64,000 nt of DNA from Pseudomonas sp. StFLB209 (GCF_000829415.1 NZ_AP014637.1:5535001-5599000); one strand, 5' to 3'. Positions 1-8,920 are shown, numbered from the stretch's first letter. Numbers and translations: made by a program. Notes: generated by a model from the sequence alone, not told the origin.

Positions 1-1038
1 GCTGGCGACGGCATCGGCCTGGAAGTGCTACCCGAAGGCGTACGCGCGGTACAGGCAGCGGCTGACCGGTATGGTATCGCCCTGCAGTTCGAGTATTTTG
101 AGTGGGCCAGCTGCGATTACTACCTGGCCCACGGCCAGATGATGCCGGACGACTGGCGTGAACAACTGTCCGGCTTCGATGCGATCTTCTTCGGCGCGGT
201 GGGCTGGCCTGACAAAGTCCCGGACCACATTTCGCTGTGGGGCTCGTTGCTCAAGTTCCGCCGCGAGTTCGATCAGTACGTCAACTTGCGCCCGGTGCGC
301 TTGTTCCCCGGTGTCCCCTGCCCGCTGGCTGGTCGCCAGGCCGGTGAGATCGACTTCATGGTGGTGCGCGAGAACACCGAGGGCGAGTATTCATCGCTGG
401 GCGGCATCATGTTCGAAAACACCGCTAACGAGTTCGTTATCCAGGAATCGGTGTTCACCCGCCGCGGCAGCGATCGCATTCTCAAGTACGCCTTCGAGCT
501 GGCCAGCCAGCGACCGCGCAAACACGTCACCTCAGCGACCAAGTCAAACGGCATGGCGATCAGCATGCCGTACTGGGACAAACGCACTGAAGCCATGGCC
601 AGCCATTATCCCCACGTCAGCTGGGACAAACAGCATATCGACATCCTCTGCGCACGCTTTGTGCTGCAACCGGAGCGCTTCGATGTGGTGGTAGCCACCA
701 ACCTGTTCGGTGACATCCTCAGCGACCTGGGCCCCGCGTGCACCGGCACCATCGGCATCGCACCATCGGCCAACCTCAACCCGGAGCGCCATTTCCCGTC
801 GCTGTTCGAACCGGTACATGGCTCGGCCCCAGACATTGCCGGGCGCAACATTGCCAACCCGGTGGCGATGATCTGGTCCGGCGCATTGATGCTCGATTTC
901 CTGGGCCACCGTCAGGCTCATGACGATATCCTGCGGGCCATCGAACAGGTAATCGCCAGCGGCGAAGTGACCCCGGACCTGGGCGGCACGGCCTCGACCC
1001 AGCAGATGGGCAATGCCGTGGTGCGGGCACTGGGCTGA
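1..1038 (+). CDS. Tartrate/D-malate dehydrogenase (decarboxylating), 5' end missing
   Basis: The reading frame is open from base 1, so the start lies before the window and probably 15-20 residues are missing; about 345 residues are present. The protein belongs to the isocitrate/isopropylmalate dehydrogenase superfamily. It has a GDGIG motif at the very start, a substrate-loop block ENTEGEYSSLGG, the metal-binding block NLFGDILSDL and the C-terminal LFEPVHGSAPDIAG block. The WGSLLKFRREFDQYVNLRPV stretch is typical of the tartrate dehydrogenase/D-malate dehydrogenase branch rather than LeuB. The expected reaction is NAD-dependent oxidative decarboxylation of D-malate or tartrate in the cytoplasm. 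Substrate choice between the two cannot be read from sequence. Confidence 0.88.
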   Translation, partial: AGDGIGLEVLPEGVRAVQAAADRYGIALQFEYFEWASCDYYLAHGQMMPDDWREQLSGFDAIFFGAVGWPDKVPDHISLWGSLLKFRREFDQYVNLRPVRLFPGVPCPLAGRQAGEIDFMVVRENTEGEYSSLGGIMFENTANEFVIQESVFTRRGSDRILKYAFELASQRPRKHVTSATKSNGMAISMPYWDKRTEAMASHYPHVSWDKQHIDILCARFVLQPERFDVVVATNLFGDILSDLGPACTGTIGIAPSANLNPERHFPSLFEPVHGSAPDIAGRNIANPVAMIWSGALMLDFLGHRQAHDDILRAIEQVIASGEVTPDLGGTASTQQMGNAVVRALG

Positions 1039-1110
1039 GCTTCAGCTCGACATACAGCGGGCTTGTAAATGGCGGCAATCGTTGCTGCGCGATTGATGAC
1101 GCGATCGACG

Positions 1111-3183
1111 TCAGTCCCGAGCCCCCAGCAGGGCACTGACACTTGAGGTCAGTGCCTGCAAGGCAAAGGGTTTGGTCAGCACTGCCGTGGCCGTCGTCAG
1201 CGGGCTGTCACCCAGCACATGAGGCAGCGTATAGCCGGTCATGAACAGCACGGGCAAAGCCGGTCGAACCTTACGCCCGGCTTCGGCCATCTGCCGGCCA
1301 TCCAGCCCACCGGGCAGGCCGATGTCGGTGACCAGCAAATCGATGCGCGTGTCAGAGCGCAGCAGCTGCAAGCCGGCGAGGCTGTCCGCCGCTTCGATCA
1401 CCACATACCCATGACTGCCGAGGATCTCGCTGACGAACAGCCGTACCGAGGACTCATCATCAACCACCAGCACGGTCTGGCCGGCACCGGCCAGCGGCAC
1501 TTCATCGCTCACCGGTGGATGACCTGGCGCCTCGGCCTGGGCGGCGCAGCCGGGCAATTGCAGATAGACCCGGGTGCCCTTGCCCTGCTCTGACTGGATG
1601 CGCACCTGCCCACCGGACTGCTTGGCGAACCCATAGACCATCGACAGGCCGAGGCCCGTTCCGGCACCGACCGGTTTAGTGGTGAAAAACGGCTCGAACG
1701 CCTTGGACAGGGTTTGCTCACTCATCCCGACCCCGTTGTCTGCCACACAGATGGTCAGGTAGGTACCCGGCACCAATTCTGCGTCCAGCTCGGCACCGGA
1801 CTCCAGCACCTGATTGAAGGTCTTGATCGAGATGACGCCGCTACCGCTCGGCATGGCATCGCGGGCGTTGATGCACAGGTTCAGCAGGGCATTCTCCACC
1901 TGCGCAGGGTCAACCATGCAGGTCTTCAAGGCGGCTGCCAGCTCGACCTTGAGCTTGATCGAAGGCCCGGCGGTGCGTCGAATCAACTCTTCCATGCCAC
2001 TGATCAACCCGTTCACATCGGTGTGCACCGGCACCAGCGTCTGGCGCCGGGAAAAAGCCAGCAACCGATGGGTCAAGGCCGCGGCACGCTGGGCCGCGCC
2101 CTGGGCGACAGACAGATAGCGCTCCAGATCGGCGCTGCGCCCCTGACTCAGGCGCAGTTTCATCAAGTCCAGGCTGCCGCTGATGCCGGCCAGCAGGTTA
2201 TTGAAATCGTGGGCGATGCCACCGGTCAATTGGCCGACCGCTTCCATTTTCTGGGCCTGACGCAATGCCTCTTCAGCCGCCTCACGCTCGGCAATCGCTT
2301 GACCGATGCGCGCCTCAAGCGTGCGGTTGAGTTCCAGCAATGCCGACTCGGCGTTCTTTCTTGCGGTGACATCCATCGACGAGCCGATCAGGCCGATCAC
2401 CTCGCCGTCGTCATTGAGCAACGGCGCCTTGATCGACAGCCAGAACGTCGCCGAGCCATCGGGCATGTCGACCTGCTCTTCGATCTGTTCGACCCGCCGA
2501 CCATGCATGATGCGCTGATCGGTGGCCATCACCTGTCGCGCCTGGTCTTGGTCTTCGAGCACCTCCAGGTCAGTCTTGCCGAGATAGAACTCTGGCGGCT
2601 TGCCGATCAATTGGGTGGCACCGTGGTTGGCGACCAGCAACCGCCCCTCAAGGTCCTTGGCATACACCACCCCAGGTACGGCAGCGGCGAAGGTACGCAA
2701 CAAGGCCGACATCCGGTCACGCTCAGCCTCGGCGGCGCGGCGCGACTCAATATCCATCAACACCCCCGGAAAGCGCACTGCCTGCCCTTGAGGGTCAAGC
2801 TCGGCGCGGCCGTTGGCCTCGACCCAGCGATAGCAGCCATCGTCCTGGCGGACCCGATACTCACAACGGAACGCGCCGCCACAAGCCATCGCGGCCTCGA
2901 TGTCAGCCGATACCCGCTCCCGATCCTGCGGATGAATCGAGGAAAACGCCTCGGTAATCGCGATACCTGCGGCGCAGCGCTCGGCAGCCAGCCCGAATGT
3001 GCGGGCAAAACGCTCATCGGCGGTTACACAGTCGTTGGGAATGTCCCAGACCCAGGTGCCAATAATCGCCCCGGCATCCAGCGCCAATTGCAGGCGTTCA
3101 GCCGCATCGGCAGGAAATCCGCGCCTTACCGGCGGTGCGGCCGGAGGTGCTTCAGGGGGTGGCGGTCGGCGGGTCTGATCCAT
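1111..3183 (-). CDS. Hybrid sensor histidine kinase: PAS-PAS-HisKA-HATPase-REC
   Basis: From the ATG at 3183 the protein has about 690 residues; a GTG eight codons upstream (3207) is the alternative start. Two PAS domains occupy roughly residues 30-150 and 155-275. A short coiled linker leads to the HisKA block [11 protein letters not shown] with phospho-acceptor His at about 325, then the HATPase N-box (NARDAM, Asn about 439) and G boxes (GTGLGLSM). A receiver domain follows with phospho-Asp about 620 ([11 protein letters not shown]) and Lys about 671. No membrane segment is visible, so a cytoplasmic sensor is inferred. No separate response regulator or histidine phosphotransfer gene lies beside it, so the output is unknown. 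It is convergent with the dehydrogenase gene. Confidence 0.9.
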   Translation of the reverse strand: MDQTRRPPPPEAPPAAPPVRRGFPADAAERLQLALDAGAIIGTWVWDIPNDCVTADERFARTFGLAAERCAAGIAITEAFSSIHPQDRERVSADIEAAMACGGAFRCEYRVRQDDGCYRWVEANGRAELDPQGQAVRFPGVLMDIESRRAAEAERDRMSALLRTFAAAVPGVVYAKDLEGRLLVANHGATQLIGKPPEFYLGKTDLEVLEDQDQARQVMATDQRIMHGRRVEQIEEQVDMPDGSATFWLSIKAPLLNDDGEVIGLIGSSMDVTARKNAESALLELNRTLEARIGQAIAEREAAEEALRQAQKMEAVGQLTGGIAHDFNNLLAGISGSLDLMKLRLSQGRSADLERYLSVAQGAAQRAAALTHRLLAFSRRQTLVPVHTDVNGLISGMEELIRRTAGPSIKLKVELAAALKTCMVDPAQVENALLNLCINARDAMPSGSGVISIKTFNQVLESGAELDAELVPGTYLTICVADNGVGMSEQTLSKAFEPFFTTKPVGAGTGLGLSMVYGFAKQSGGQVRIQSEQGKGTRVYLQLPGCAAQAEAPGHPPVSDEVPLAGAGQTVLVVDDESSVRLFVSEILGSHGYVVIEAADSLAGLQLLRSDTRIDLLVTDIGLPGGLDGRQMAEAGRKVRPALPVLFMTGYTLPHVLGDSPLTTATAVLTKPFALQALTSSVSALLGARD

Positions 3184-3380
3184 AAGGGTCTCGATGATCA
3201 CGTGCACATCGGGTTTTGGGCGTCATTCAAGCAACATTGACAGCAATATCAACGAAATGTCCGCTCAGTCGGCGCGCAGATTACACGCAGTAGCGCATTG
3301 GGTCGCCCTTGTAGCTGCTTGCGCCCAGAAATGCTCCAATAGCAGGCTTGTCAATCGCACTGCCAAGGACACCCTCTTTA

Positions 3381-3677
3381 ATGTCACAAGCCACTGACAA
3401 CGACTTCTATGACCGCGCCGACGCGCATATCAACCTTTCCAACGAACAACTCGGCGCCTGTGACAATCCCGGCGCGGTGAGCGCATCGATGATGTTCGCC
3501 GCCACGCGCTTCAACACCTGGGTCAGCGCGCGCGGGTTCAAATCCAGTGAAGAAATGGCCCAGGCCCGCGAGCAAATGCTCAAGTACTTCTGCGAGCAGT
3601 ACCAGATGATGCTCGAAGACAACCTCGATGATTACATCAATAACTTTGATCACTACATGGCCGGGCAACAGACCTGA
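3381..3677 (+). CDS. DUF3144 family protein
   Basis: A 98-residue acidic protein starting MSQATDNDFYDRADAHINL. The ATG at 3381 is preferred over a start 33 bases upstream because an AAGGA motif lies about 11 bases before it and the family starts near the DRADAHI block. The sequence matches the small DUF3144 family common in gammaproteobacteria: an N-terminal FYDRADAHINLSNEQ segment, a central MMFAATRFNTW and a C-terminal acidic helix ending FDHYM. No function is established for the family. It stands alone, and the next gene downstream is the truncated regulator at 3764. Confidence 0.82.
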   Translation: MSQATDNDFYDRADAHINLSNEQLGACDNPGAVSASMMFAATRFNTWVSARGFKSSEEMAQAREQMLKYFCEQYQMMLEDNLDDYINNFDHYMAGQQT

Positions 3678-3763
3678 AAGGCTTTATGTTTCGTGCCTCG
3701 CTATCGGCTATCGATACCGGACCTCAATAGCCCCTTTAACGGCCGATGACGGCGGCAACAGCC

Positions 3764-4007
3764 TCAGATCGGCAACGGCCGCCCGGCAATCACCTGCTTC
3801 ATCACCAGGGTCGACATCACCTGCTGCACATTGGGCAGCGAGGTGAGTTGCTCGTCATAGAGTCTCTGGAACGCGGGCAAGTCGCGGGTGATGACGTGCA
3901 GCAGGTAATCCGGATCACCGAACAGCCGCTGCGCCTCGACCACCTGAACAATGTCCAGCAGCGCTGTCTCAAACGCCGCAACCGCTTCACGCGTGCCTTC
4001 CTTGATG
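3764..4007 (-). pseudogene. Lrp/AsnC-family regulator, C-terminal fragment only
   Basis: About 80 codons encode the ligand-binding (RAM-like) C-terminal half of an Lrp/AsnC regulator: EGTREAVAAFE, then AQRLFGDPDYLLHVITRDLPAFQ, then a STLVMKQV tail ending PLPI. Family members are about 150-160 residues with an N-terminal helix-turn-helix. Here the N-terminal half is absent, and the frame runs straight into the right end of TnpB element 1 at 4008. The other side of the element (from 4833) is a different gene, so the missing half was lost rather than merely displaced. Without a DNA-binding domain it cannot act as a normal regulator. Confidence 0.82.
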
Positions 4008-4140
4008 TTGACATCCTCCCCGGCCTGAAGGCCAGAGATTCCTACGGTGCTCAGGCGCGGCATCGAGCCGCCCCCGAGTCGCTTCGGTGGGTTCCTGCTG
4101 CTGGCGCCATGACCTCTGCGCTCACTTCACAGGCTAACCG
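3988..4140 (-). ncRNA. Predicted TnpB guide-RNA (reRNA/omega RNA) 3' region, element 1
   Basis: By analogy with characterised TnpB systems, the RNA scaffold comprises the tnpB 3' end plus the element right end. The guide is whatever DNA follows the terminal GTCAA. Here the guide would read CATCAAGGAAGGCACGCGTG, from the Lrp fragment. The right-end hairpin is slightly degraded compared with element 2. Scaffold length is a guess. Confidence 0.4.
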
Positions 4141-4576
4141 GGCGTGTCCCGCCCTTAGTACATTGATCGCGCCAACCACATCGGCGTTGCCTTCGAAACC
4201 ACATCCCACGCACCTGAACAGCGCTTGCGTCTGGCGGTTGGCCGCCGACACATGGCCGCAACACGGGCACGTGCGGCTGGTATTGTGCGGCGGCACGGCA
4301 ATCAGCCAGCCGCCGCGCCACGCCAGCTTGTAGTCCAGTTGCCGGCGGAGCTCGAACCAGCCCTGATCGAGGATGGCCCTGTTCAGGCCAGACTTGGCCC
4401 GAACGTTTCTTCCCGGCGCCTCGGCCGTGCCTGCCGCCGACCTGGACATATTTCGTACCTGCAAGTCCTCGATACACACCATCGCGTGGTTTTGGCTGAT
4501 CGTGGTCGAGCACTTGTGCAGGTAGTCGCGGCGGGCATTGCCGATGCGGGAGTGAATGCGCTGGAAGTCGTTACAT
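4051..4576 (-). pseudogene. tnpB remnant of element 1
   Basis: The original start ATG (4574-4576) is followed immediately by TAA where element 2 has CAA, and the rest of the 5' half is deleted. The surviving 3' part encodes the RuvC-II block CIEDLQVRNM, the zinc finger CPCCGH...CVGCG and the RuvC-III block NADVVGAINVL. RuvC-I with its Asp is lost. The frame stays open upstream to an ATG at 4650, so a 199-residue product starting in left-end sequence is possible. It cannot form the three-acid RuvC site, so it is nuclease-dead whether or not it is made. Confidence 0.85.
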
Positions 4577-4590
4577 GCTGCTCTTGAGCC

Positions 4591-4749
4591 ATGAGCCAGG
4601 AAGACGACATTAGGCGCCGACGGCACGGTGCTTTCAAGATGCATGCCCATGGGGTCTTTGTAACGAAATACCGCCGTAGAAGGGCATCTGTGTCGCCGTG
4701 TTACTGCGCTTCATCCTGTGGCGGTGCGTACATCGAACAGTTGCAGTAG
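4591..4749 (+). pseudogene. tnpA remnant (IS200/IS605 Y1 transposase), element 1
   Basis: Divergent from tnpB, this 52-codon frame starts with a TnpA N-terminus (RRRRHGAFKMHAHGVFVTKYRR) and jumps to a TnpA C-terminus (CASSCGGAYIEQLQ, then TAG). The HUH core between them is deleted. The divergent tnpA/tnpB order with tnpA running toward the left end is the IS605/IS608 arrangement. It cannot be an active transposase. Confidence 0.78.
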
Positions 4750-4833
4750 GCACCCCACTGCAACCAGGGACGGCTACGCCGTCCGCGCTATCCTTCCCCG
4801 CCCTGAACGGCGGGGCTTATCGCGCCTTGATGG

Positions 4834-5706
4834 TCACAGGTCTCTCTCAAACTGCCGTGGCCAGTCTTTGCGGGTAAACACCTGTCCATGGTCGCGCAAG
4901 CGCCGCACCTCATCCAGATCCAGCTCACAGATCAGCCACTGGCTCGCCGACGGACACAACGCCTCGCTCTCGGCAATCACGCCATTGGCCGGCATGCCGT
5001 AATCGGACGGCACGTACAACGCTGCGCGGCCGATGTTTTCATCAAGCGCCGGCGACCAGGGCGCCAGGCCGACGGTGGGTGCTTGCAGTACCGCGATCTG
5101 GTTCTCCAGCGCCCGCGCCTGGGCGCCGATGCGCACCCGAAAAAAGCCCGCTTCGGTGTCGGTGCAGCTCGGCGCCAGGATCAGGTCGGCACCGGCTTCG
5201 GCCAGGCTACGCGCCAGCAGCGGGAATTCGTTGTCATAGCAGATCAGGATGCCGAGCTTGCCCAGTGCGGTATCGAACACCTTAAGGCCCGAGCCGGCGC
5301 TGATGTTCCATTGTTCGCGCTCGAAGCGGGTCATCATCAGTTTGTCCTGGCTGCCCAGGCAACCGTGCGGGCCGAACAGCCAGGCACGATTGCGGTACTG
5401 GCCGTCCTCGTCCAGCACCGCCACGCTGCCCGGTTGCAGGTAGACATTCAGGCGCCGGGCGAGGCTTTCGCACAGTTCCAGCCAGCGTGGTAATAGCGGC
5501 TGGATGTCAGCGATCGAGGCATGCAGGTCGCTGCGTTGCGCAGCGGGTAATTGCCCGGACAACACCAGCCCGGCGTACTCGGGCAGCAGTAGCAATTGCG
5601 CGCCCTGCCCGGCTGCTGCTTCGCAGAGTTCAGTGAGGTGGGCGGCGTAGGCCTCCCAGCTTTGCAGCAGGTCAATATGGTACTGGCAGGCAGCAACCTT
5701 GATCAT
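4834..5706 (-). CDS. Carbon-nitrogen hydrolase (nitrilase superfamily)
   Basis: A 290-residue cytoplasmic amidase/nitrilase-fold protein with the full catalytic triad: Glu43 in LLPEYAGL, Lys122 in SQDKLMMTRFE and Cys156 in LGILICYDNEF. It should hydrolyse a non-peptide C-N bond; the substrate is unknown. Its ATG overlaps the stop of the upstream acetyltransferase (ATGA at 5704-5708), so the two are translationally coupled and probably act together. Its stop codon TGA (4834-4836) is itself part of the TGAC that adjoins the left end of element 1. The extreme C-terminus (FERDL) may therefore be altered from the ancestral one. Confidence 0.88.
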   Translation of the reverse strand: MIKVAACQYHIDLLQSWEAYAAHLTELCEAAAGQGAQLLLLPEYAGLVLSGQLPAAQRSDLHASIADIQPLLPRWLELCESLARRLNVYLQPGSVAVLDEDGQYRNRAWLFGPHGCLGSQDKLMMTRFEREQWNISAGSGLKVFDTALGKLGILICYDNEFPLLARSLAEAGADLILAPSCTDTEAGFFRVRIGAQARALENQIAVLQAPTVGLAPWSPALDENIGRAALYVPSDYGMPANGVIAESEALCPSASQWLICELDLDEVRRLRDHGQVFTRKDWPRQFERDL

Positions 5707-6293
5707 CAGACAAGCTCCTTCAACCAGAACGACATGGATTTGCCCGACTCCTCGGCTTCATCCAGGTCGCGCCAGTGATATTCAGTGTGCAGCTCAGGGT
5801 GATGGCGGTAGCCACGCCGGGTCCAGAAAGCGTCCAACGGCTGATAGCCGGTCGGGCGCCGGGGGTGATCCTGCGGACGCTGCACAGCGCAAAACGCGCA
5901 CCACTCAAACCGCCCCAGCTGCCGGGCGTGGGCTTCGCGCTCCTGGAAGAACCGCACCCCCAGGCCGCGACCGCGCCAGCCCGGCAACACCACCGACTCG
6001 GCGCAGTAGAAAATCTGCCCGGTGTTCCAGCCCGCCGCCACGAACGGCCGCTGAAACTGCTCGGTCTCATCCGCCAGCGGCAAGCCCGTCGACGCGCCGA
6101 CTACCTGCCCCTGGTCACGCACCAGTACGCAGACACTGTCGGGGCTGCGCAGGTAGATCGACAGGTACCCGGCCTCGTAAGCCAGGTCGCCGTCATACAG
6201 GTACGGAAACTCGCGAAATACGCTGATGCGCAGTTGCGCCAGCTCTTCGATGCAGGGCTCTAGCTGCGGCCCTTTGAGCAATTGAATGTCCAT
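5706..6293 (-). CDS. GNAT family N-acetyltransferase
   Basis: A 195-residue protein with a GNAT core: a beta-strand block FYCAESVVLPGWRGRGLGVRFFQEREAHARQ holds the acetyl-CoA loop (RGRGLG), followed by WCAFCAVQRP and a C-terminal FWTRRGYRHHPEL segment. It is the first gene of a two-gene unit with the nitrilase-family hydrolase, which overlaps its stop codon. The acceptor substrate is unknown. The promoter must lie in the 110-bp gap shared with the divergent NTF2-like gene. Confidence 0.86.
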   Translation of the reverse strand: MDIQLLKGPQLEPCIEELAQLRISVFREFPYLYDGDLAYEAGYLSIYLRSPDSVCVLVRDQGQVVGASTGLPLADETEQFQRPFVAAGWNTGQIFYCAESVVLPGWRGRGLGVRFFQEREAHARQLGRFEWCAFCAVQRPQDHPRRPTGYQPLDAFWTRRGYRHHPELHTEYHWRDLDEAEESGKSMSFWLKELV

Positions 6294-6404
6294 GCTGAGC
6301 GTTGCCCACCAAGAAAGTGACGCTGACGGATATGCCAGCGCAGGGCGCAGAACTTATCATGAGCCCCGCTGCCCCCGTCAACGCACCCTATAAGGAACAG
6401 CCCG

Positions 6405-6803
6405 ATGAACACCACCGAACTGATTCAGGCCTACTACGCCGCTTTTAACGCCGGCGACATGCCTGCTTTTCTGGACCTGCTGGCCGAAGACGTGGTGCAT
6501 GACATCAATCAGGGCGAGCGGCAGATGGGCAAAGCCACCTTTGCCACGTTCATGAACAAGATGAACCGTTGCTACCGCGAGCGCCTGAGCGACATCGTGG
6601 TCATGGTCAACCACGACGGCAGCCGCGCTGCTGCCGAGTTCGTGGTGCACGGTGAGTATCTGGCCGACGACGAAGGCCTGCCACCGGCCAACGGTCAGAA
6701 ATACGTGTTGCCGGCCGGTGCATTTTTCTACATCAAGGCCGGCAAAGTGGCGCGGATCAGTAACTACTACAACCTCAATGACTGGATCGAACAGGTTGGC
6801 TGA
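6405..6803 (+). CDS. NTF2-like / ketosteroid-isomerase-related protein
   Basis: A 132-residue single-domain protein with the NTF2-like pattern. An N-terminal helix (TTELIQAYYAAFNAGDMPAFLDLLAEDVVHD) is followed by a curved sheet containing YVLPAGAFFYIKAGKVARISNYYNLNDW. This closely resembles the SnoaL/ketosteroid-isomerase-related proteins often found beside the acetyltransferase/hydrolase pair in pseudomonads. A GGAACAGCCCGATG start context gives a reasonable ribosome site. No signal peptide is seen. Catalytic function is not assignable. Confidence 0.82.
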   Translation: MNTTELIQAYYAAFNAGDMPAFLDLLAEDVVHDINQGERQMGKATFATFMNKMNRCYRERLSDIVVMVNHDGSRAAAEFVVHGEYLADDEGLPPANGQKYVLPAGAFFYIKAGKVARISNYYNLNDWIEQVG

Positions 6804-6923
6804 AGCCAGCACTGCGGTGCGTTGATCGTAGGGATTGGCGTACCGCGCAACTAACCAGAAGCGCCTGTTAATCAGGTCACCAGTGGCACACCGACATAAC
6901 TTTGGCGTCAGAATTGAAGATCG

Positions 6924-6937
6924 GTTAGTTGACTAAC
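6924..6937. promoter_or_regulatory. Inverted repeat GTTAGTTGACTAAC
   Basis: Perfect 6-bp arms around TG in an AT-richer part of the 268-bp gap before the GAF protein gene. The position (about 135 bp before the start) fits an operator, but no regulator is tied to it. The rest of the gap shows nothing else convincing. Confidence 0.35.
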
Positions 6938-7071
6938 GATTAAACGATCCAGCATTGAAGAGTATCGGCCTGGTACTTCTCTTGGAGAAAATAAAGTTGC
7001 GCTGACAGGCACGCCAAGGATAAATTCAAAAGCCTGTCCCCCCCACAAAACACCTGCAATCAGGAGCCGCC

Positions 7072-7587
7072 ATGCATCAACCTGTACCTCCTGTGCAGTA
7101 CACCCCACCGGGCCTCGACTGGCTTGAACTGCAGGCGATCAACGAAGTGGAGGGCCTGAGCAATGTATTGCAACTGGTGCTCTTGCTCACCGGCCTGAAG
7201 TTTGCCGCGATTGGCAAGTTCAATGAGGAAAACTGGGTCGCCTATATCGTTAACGATGAAATGCACCTGGGCCTGGAGCCCGGTTCCACCATCCCAAACG
7301 AAGTTGCCATCTGCACTAAGGTGATGCAGGAGCATACCCCGCTGATCATGCCACGCATCAGCGACGACCCGGCTTACCGCTCGCACCCCAATGTCATCAA
7401 ATTCGGCCTGCAAGCGTATATATCGATGCCGATCTTCCTTATCAACGGCGAGTTCTTCGGCACTTTGTGCGCGACCGCGCCCTATCCCGCCGATGTCCTG
7501 GGCAACGAAAAAACCCTGGACTCGATGAAACTGTTTTCGCGCCTCAGTGGCCAGCTGCTGTCGCTCAATCCCGCCCACCTTGCCTAG
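7072..7587 (+). CDS. GAF domain protein
   Basis: 171 residues forming essentially one GAF domain. There is an amphipathic N-terminal helix (DWLELQAINEVEGLSNVLQLVLLL), then FAAIGKFNEENWVAYIVNDEMHLGLEPG. The core follows with EVAICTKVMQEHTPLIMPRIS and a final IFLINGEFFGTLCATAP block. This is the arrangement of stand-alone GAF sensors. No output domain is attached, so it would act by binding a partner. SD AGGAG lies 7 bases before the ATG. It is transcribed alone and is convergent with the broken TauE gene. Confidence 0.82.
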   Translation: MHQPVPPVQYTPPGLDWLELQAINEVEGLSNVLQLVLLLTGLKFAAIGKFNEENWVAYIVNDEMHLGLEPGSTIPNEVAICTKVMQEHTPLIMPRISDDPAYRSHPNVIKFGLQAYISMPIFLINGEFFGTLCATAPYPADVLGNEKTLDSMKLFSRLSGQLLSLNPAHLA

Positions 7588-7608
7588 CTGTCGGGCTGCC
7601 TCGACAGG

Positions 7609-8204
7609 CTAGGCGGATCCGCCAGCCAGAACGTCGGGCAGCGACTGGCCGATCAATAACCAGCCTGACAAGGCCAGCAAACCCAGCACCAGACGGCGAA
7701 AAAGCTGGTCGCTCATCCCCCGGTACAAACGCACGCCCAGCAGCGTCGGCACCAGCACCGCCAGCACCACCACCGCAAACAGCCCCAGCGCCTGGGCGGT
7801 CACTGTACCGCTCAGCAGATAAGTGAGCATCGTGCTGGCCTGCATCGCCAGATTAAAGCCCTGAATCACTGAGCGCTGGGTAGCCCGGTCCCAGTTGTTG
7901 AGCACGGCCCACAATGCCGGGGCCGGACCACTCAAGCCCCCCAGCCCGCCCATGATGCCGCCGACCAGCCCAACACCGGCATCAGCACGGCGGCTATTGC
8001 CAGCCAGGCGTGGCAAGTGCGCCGAGAACAGCATCAACGGGCACCACAGCACCAGCACAATCCCGACCAACAGCCGAAACCACACGGGATCGACCTGATG
8101 CAGCAACAGCACGCCCAACGGCACGCCAAGCACGCCGCCGGCAACCATAGGCCAGAGCCGGCCAGAGCAGCGCCAAGGATGACGATCAGGATCAGCGAGT
8201 CCAC
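7609..8204 (-). pseudogene. TauE/SafE-type membrane permease with internal deletion
   Basis: The downstream 179 codons (from an internal ATG at 8148) encode the second half of a TSUP/TauE transporter: MVAGGVLGVPLGVLLL, GGIMGGLGGLSGPAPALW and LFAVVVLAVLVPTLLGVRLY. Just upstream, in a different frame, a GTG at 8202-8204 begins MDSLILIVILGAALAG, which is the usual family N-terminus. The segment that normally joins them (roughly 50-60 codons, including the first conserved FVQGLSGF-like motif) is absent and the frame is shifted. I infer an internal deletion. A shortened product from 8148 could be made but would lack half of the transporter. Confidence 0.72.
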
Positions 8205-8208
8205 CGAG

Positions 8209-8700
8209 TTACAGCACCATGATCATTTCATGCCAGGCCATGCCGCCATGATCGGATGCCGAAGGCTGCACATAGCGATACCCCATATGCTCATAAAGGC
8301 CGACATGACGGTCCTTGCACATCAGGTGGATGGTCTGTTTATGCATGGCGCGCATGCGGCCGATGAACTCGTTCATCAATTGCAGGGCGTAGCCTTTGCC
8401 CTGATGCAACGGATCAACGACCACTGACATGATGACCACGTTAGGCGCATCACTGCTGTGGCCGACCAGCTCTTTGAAGGCTTCGTCGGACATCTGCACC
8501 ACCTGAGCACAACCACAGTTGATGAAGCCAATGATCTGGCCCTCAGTTTCCGCAATCAGAAAACCCTCGGGGTATTGGGCGATACGCGTGGCGATCTTTT
8601 CCAGAGTGGCAGCTTCGTCGCCTTCGTAGGCGCCGATTTCGATCTCGTAGCAGCGGCGGGCGTCGGCGGGCGTGGCGTTACGCAAATACAGGCTGGACAT
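8209..8700 (-). CDS. GNAT family N-acetyltransferase
   Basis: 163 residues from the ATG at 8700, which has an AGGA ribosome site 8 bases upstream; an upstream in-frame start at 8769 has no such support. GNAT features: LYLRNATPADARRCYEIE at the N-terminus, a central VVDPLHQGKGYALQLMNEF acetyl-CoA block (HQGKGYA) and LYEHMGYRYV near the end. This arrangement resembles the arylalkylamine-type acetyltransferases. Its stop lies 5 bp before the start of the broken TauE gene, so the two probably formed one transcript. Confidence 0.85.
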   Translation of the reverse strand: MSSLYLRNATPADARRCYEIEIGAYEGDEAATLEKIATRIAQYPEGFLIAETEGQIIGFINCGCAQVVQMSDEAFKELVGHSSDAPNVVIMSVVVDPLHQGKGYALQLMNEFIGRMRAMHKQTIHLMCKDRHVGLYEHMGYRYVQPSASDHGGMAWHEMIMVL

Positions 8701-8861
8701 TGGGTGTTCCTGAACACATCGGGCAAAGGCCAGCATGGTAGAGAAAAACCGGATGCAGGTTAATGCCAATACTATTCAGATAAGAACTGCGGACCAGGTG
8801 GGAGCCAGCTTGCTGGCGAAGGCGGCGGCAGATCCACAGCAGATAAAGTCGACAGTATTGG

Positions 8862-8890
8862 CTTTAGCCGCGAAAGCTTCGCGGCTAAAG
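8862..8890. repeat. REP-like hairpin downstream of the transketolase operon
   Basis: Perfect 13-bp arms (CTTTAGCCGCGAA / TTCGCGGCTAAAG) around AGC, followed by a GCGGATCGCCGCC segment. The same units recur near 17670, 23370 and 55840. It lies between the acetyltransferase start and the end of the transketolase genes and may act as a transcript 3' end. The remaining part of the 220-bp gap holds no gene. Confidence 0.7.
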
Positions 8891-8920
8891 CGGATCGCCG
8901 CCCGACCGATCCTACAAGGC

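Larger units (their letters stand above)
4008..4832 (-). mobile_element. TnpB element 1: internally deleted IS605-like element
   Basis: The 825-bp element is bounded by TTGACATCC at 4008 (right end) and by a left end that reads, on the minus strand, CATCAAGGCGCG after TGAC (4833-4836). It is a deleted relative of element 2: about 700 bp are missing from the middle, joining the tnpB start region directly to codons about 239 onward. The junction falls at a shared TC dinucleotide. Both ends are kept, including the left-end hairpin (CCCCGCC/GGGCGGGG) and the right-end GGCC hairpin. A tnpA remnant lies on the + strand. The flanks are the Lrp fragment on the right-end side and the nitrilase stop codon on the left-end side. 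Confidence 0.85.

Noticed and set aside
1714..3240. 508-codon open frame on the + strand
   Set aside because: It is entirely antisense to the PAS hybrid kinase, whose domains are unmistakable. The antisense translation is low-complexity and matches no family.
4000..4832. CCTTGATG direct repeats as an 8-bp target-site duplication of element 1
   Set aside because: The same eight bases form the left end of element 2 as well, so the inner copy belongs to the element. This transposon group makes no duplications, and element 5 confirms that.
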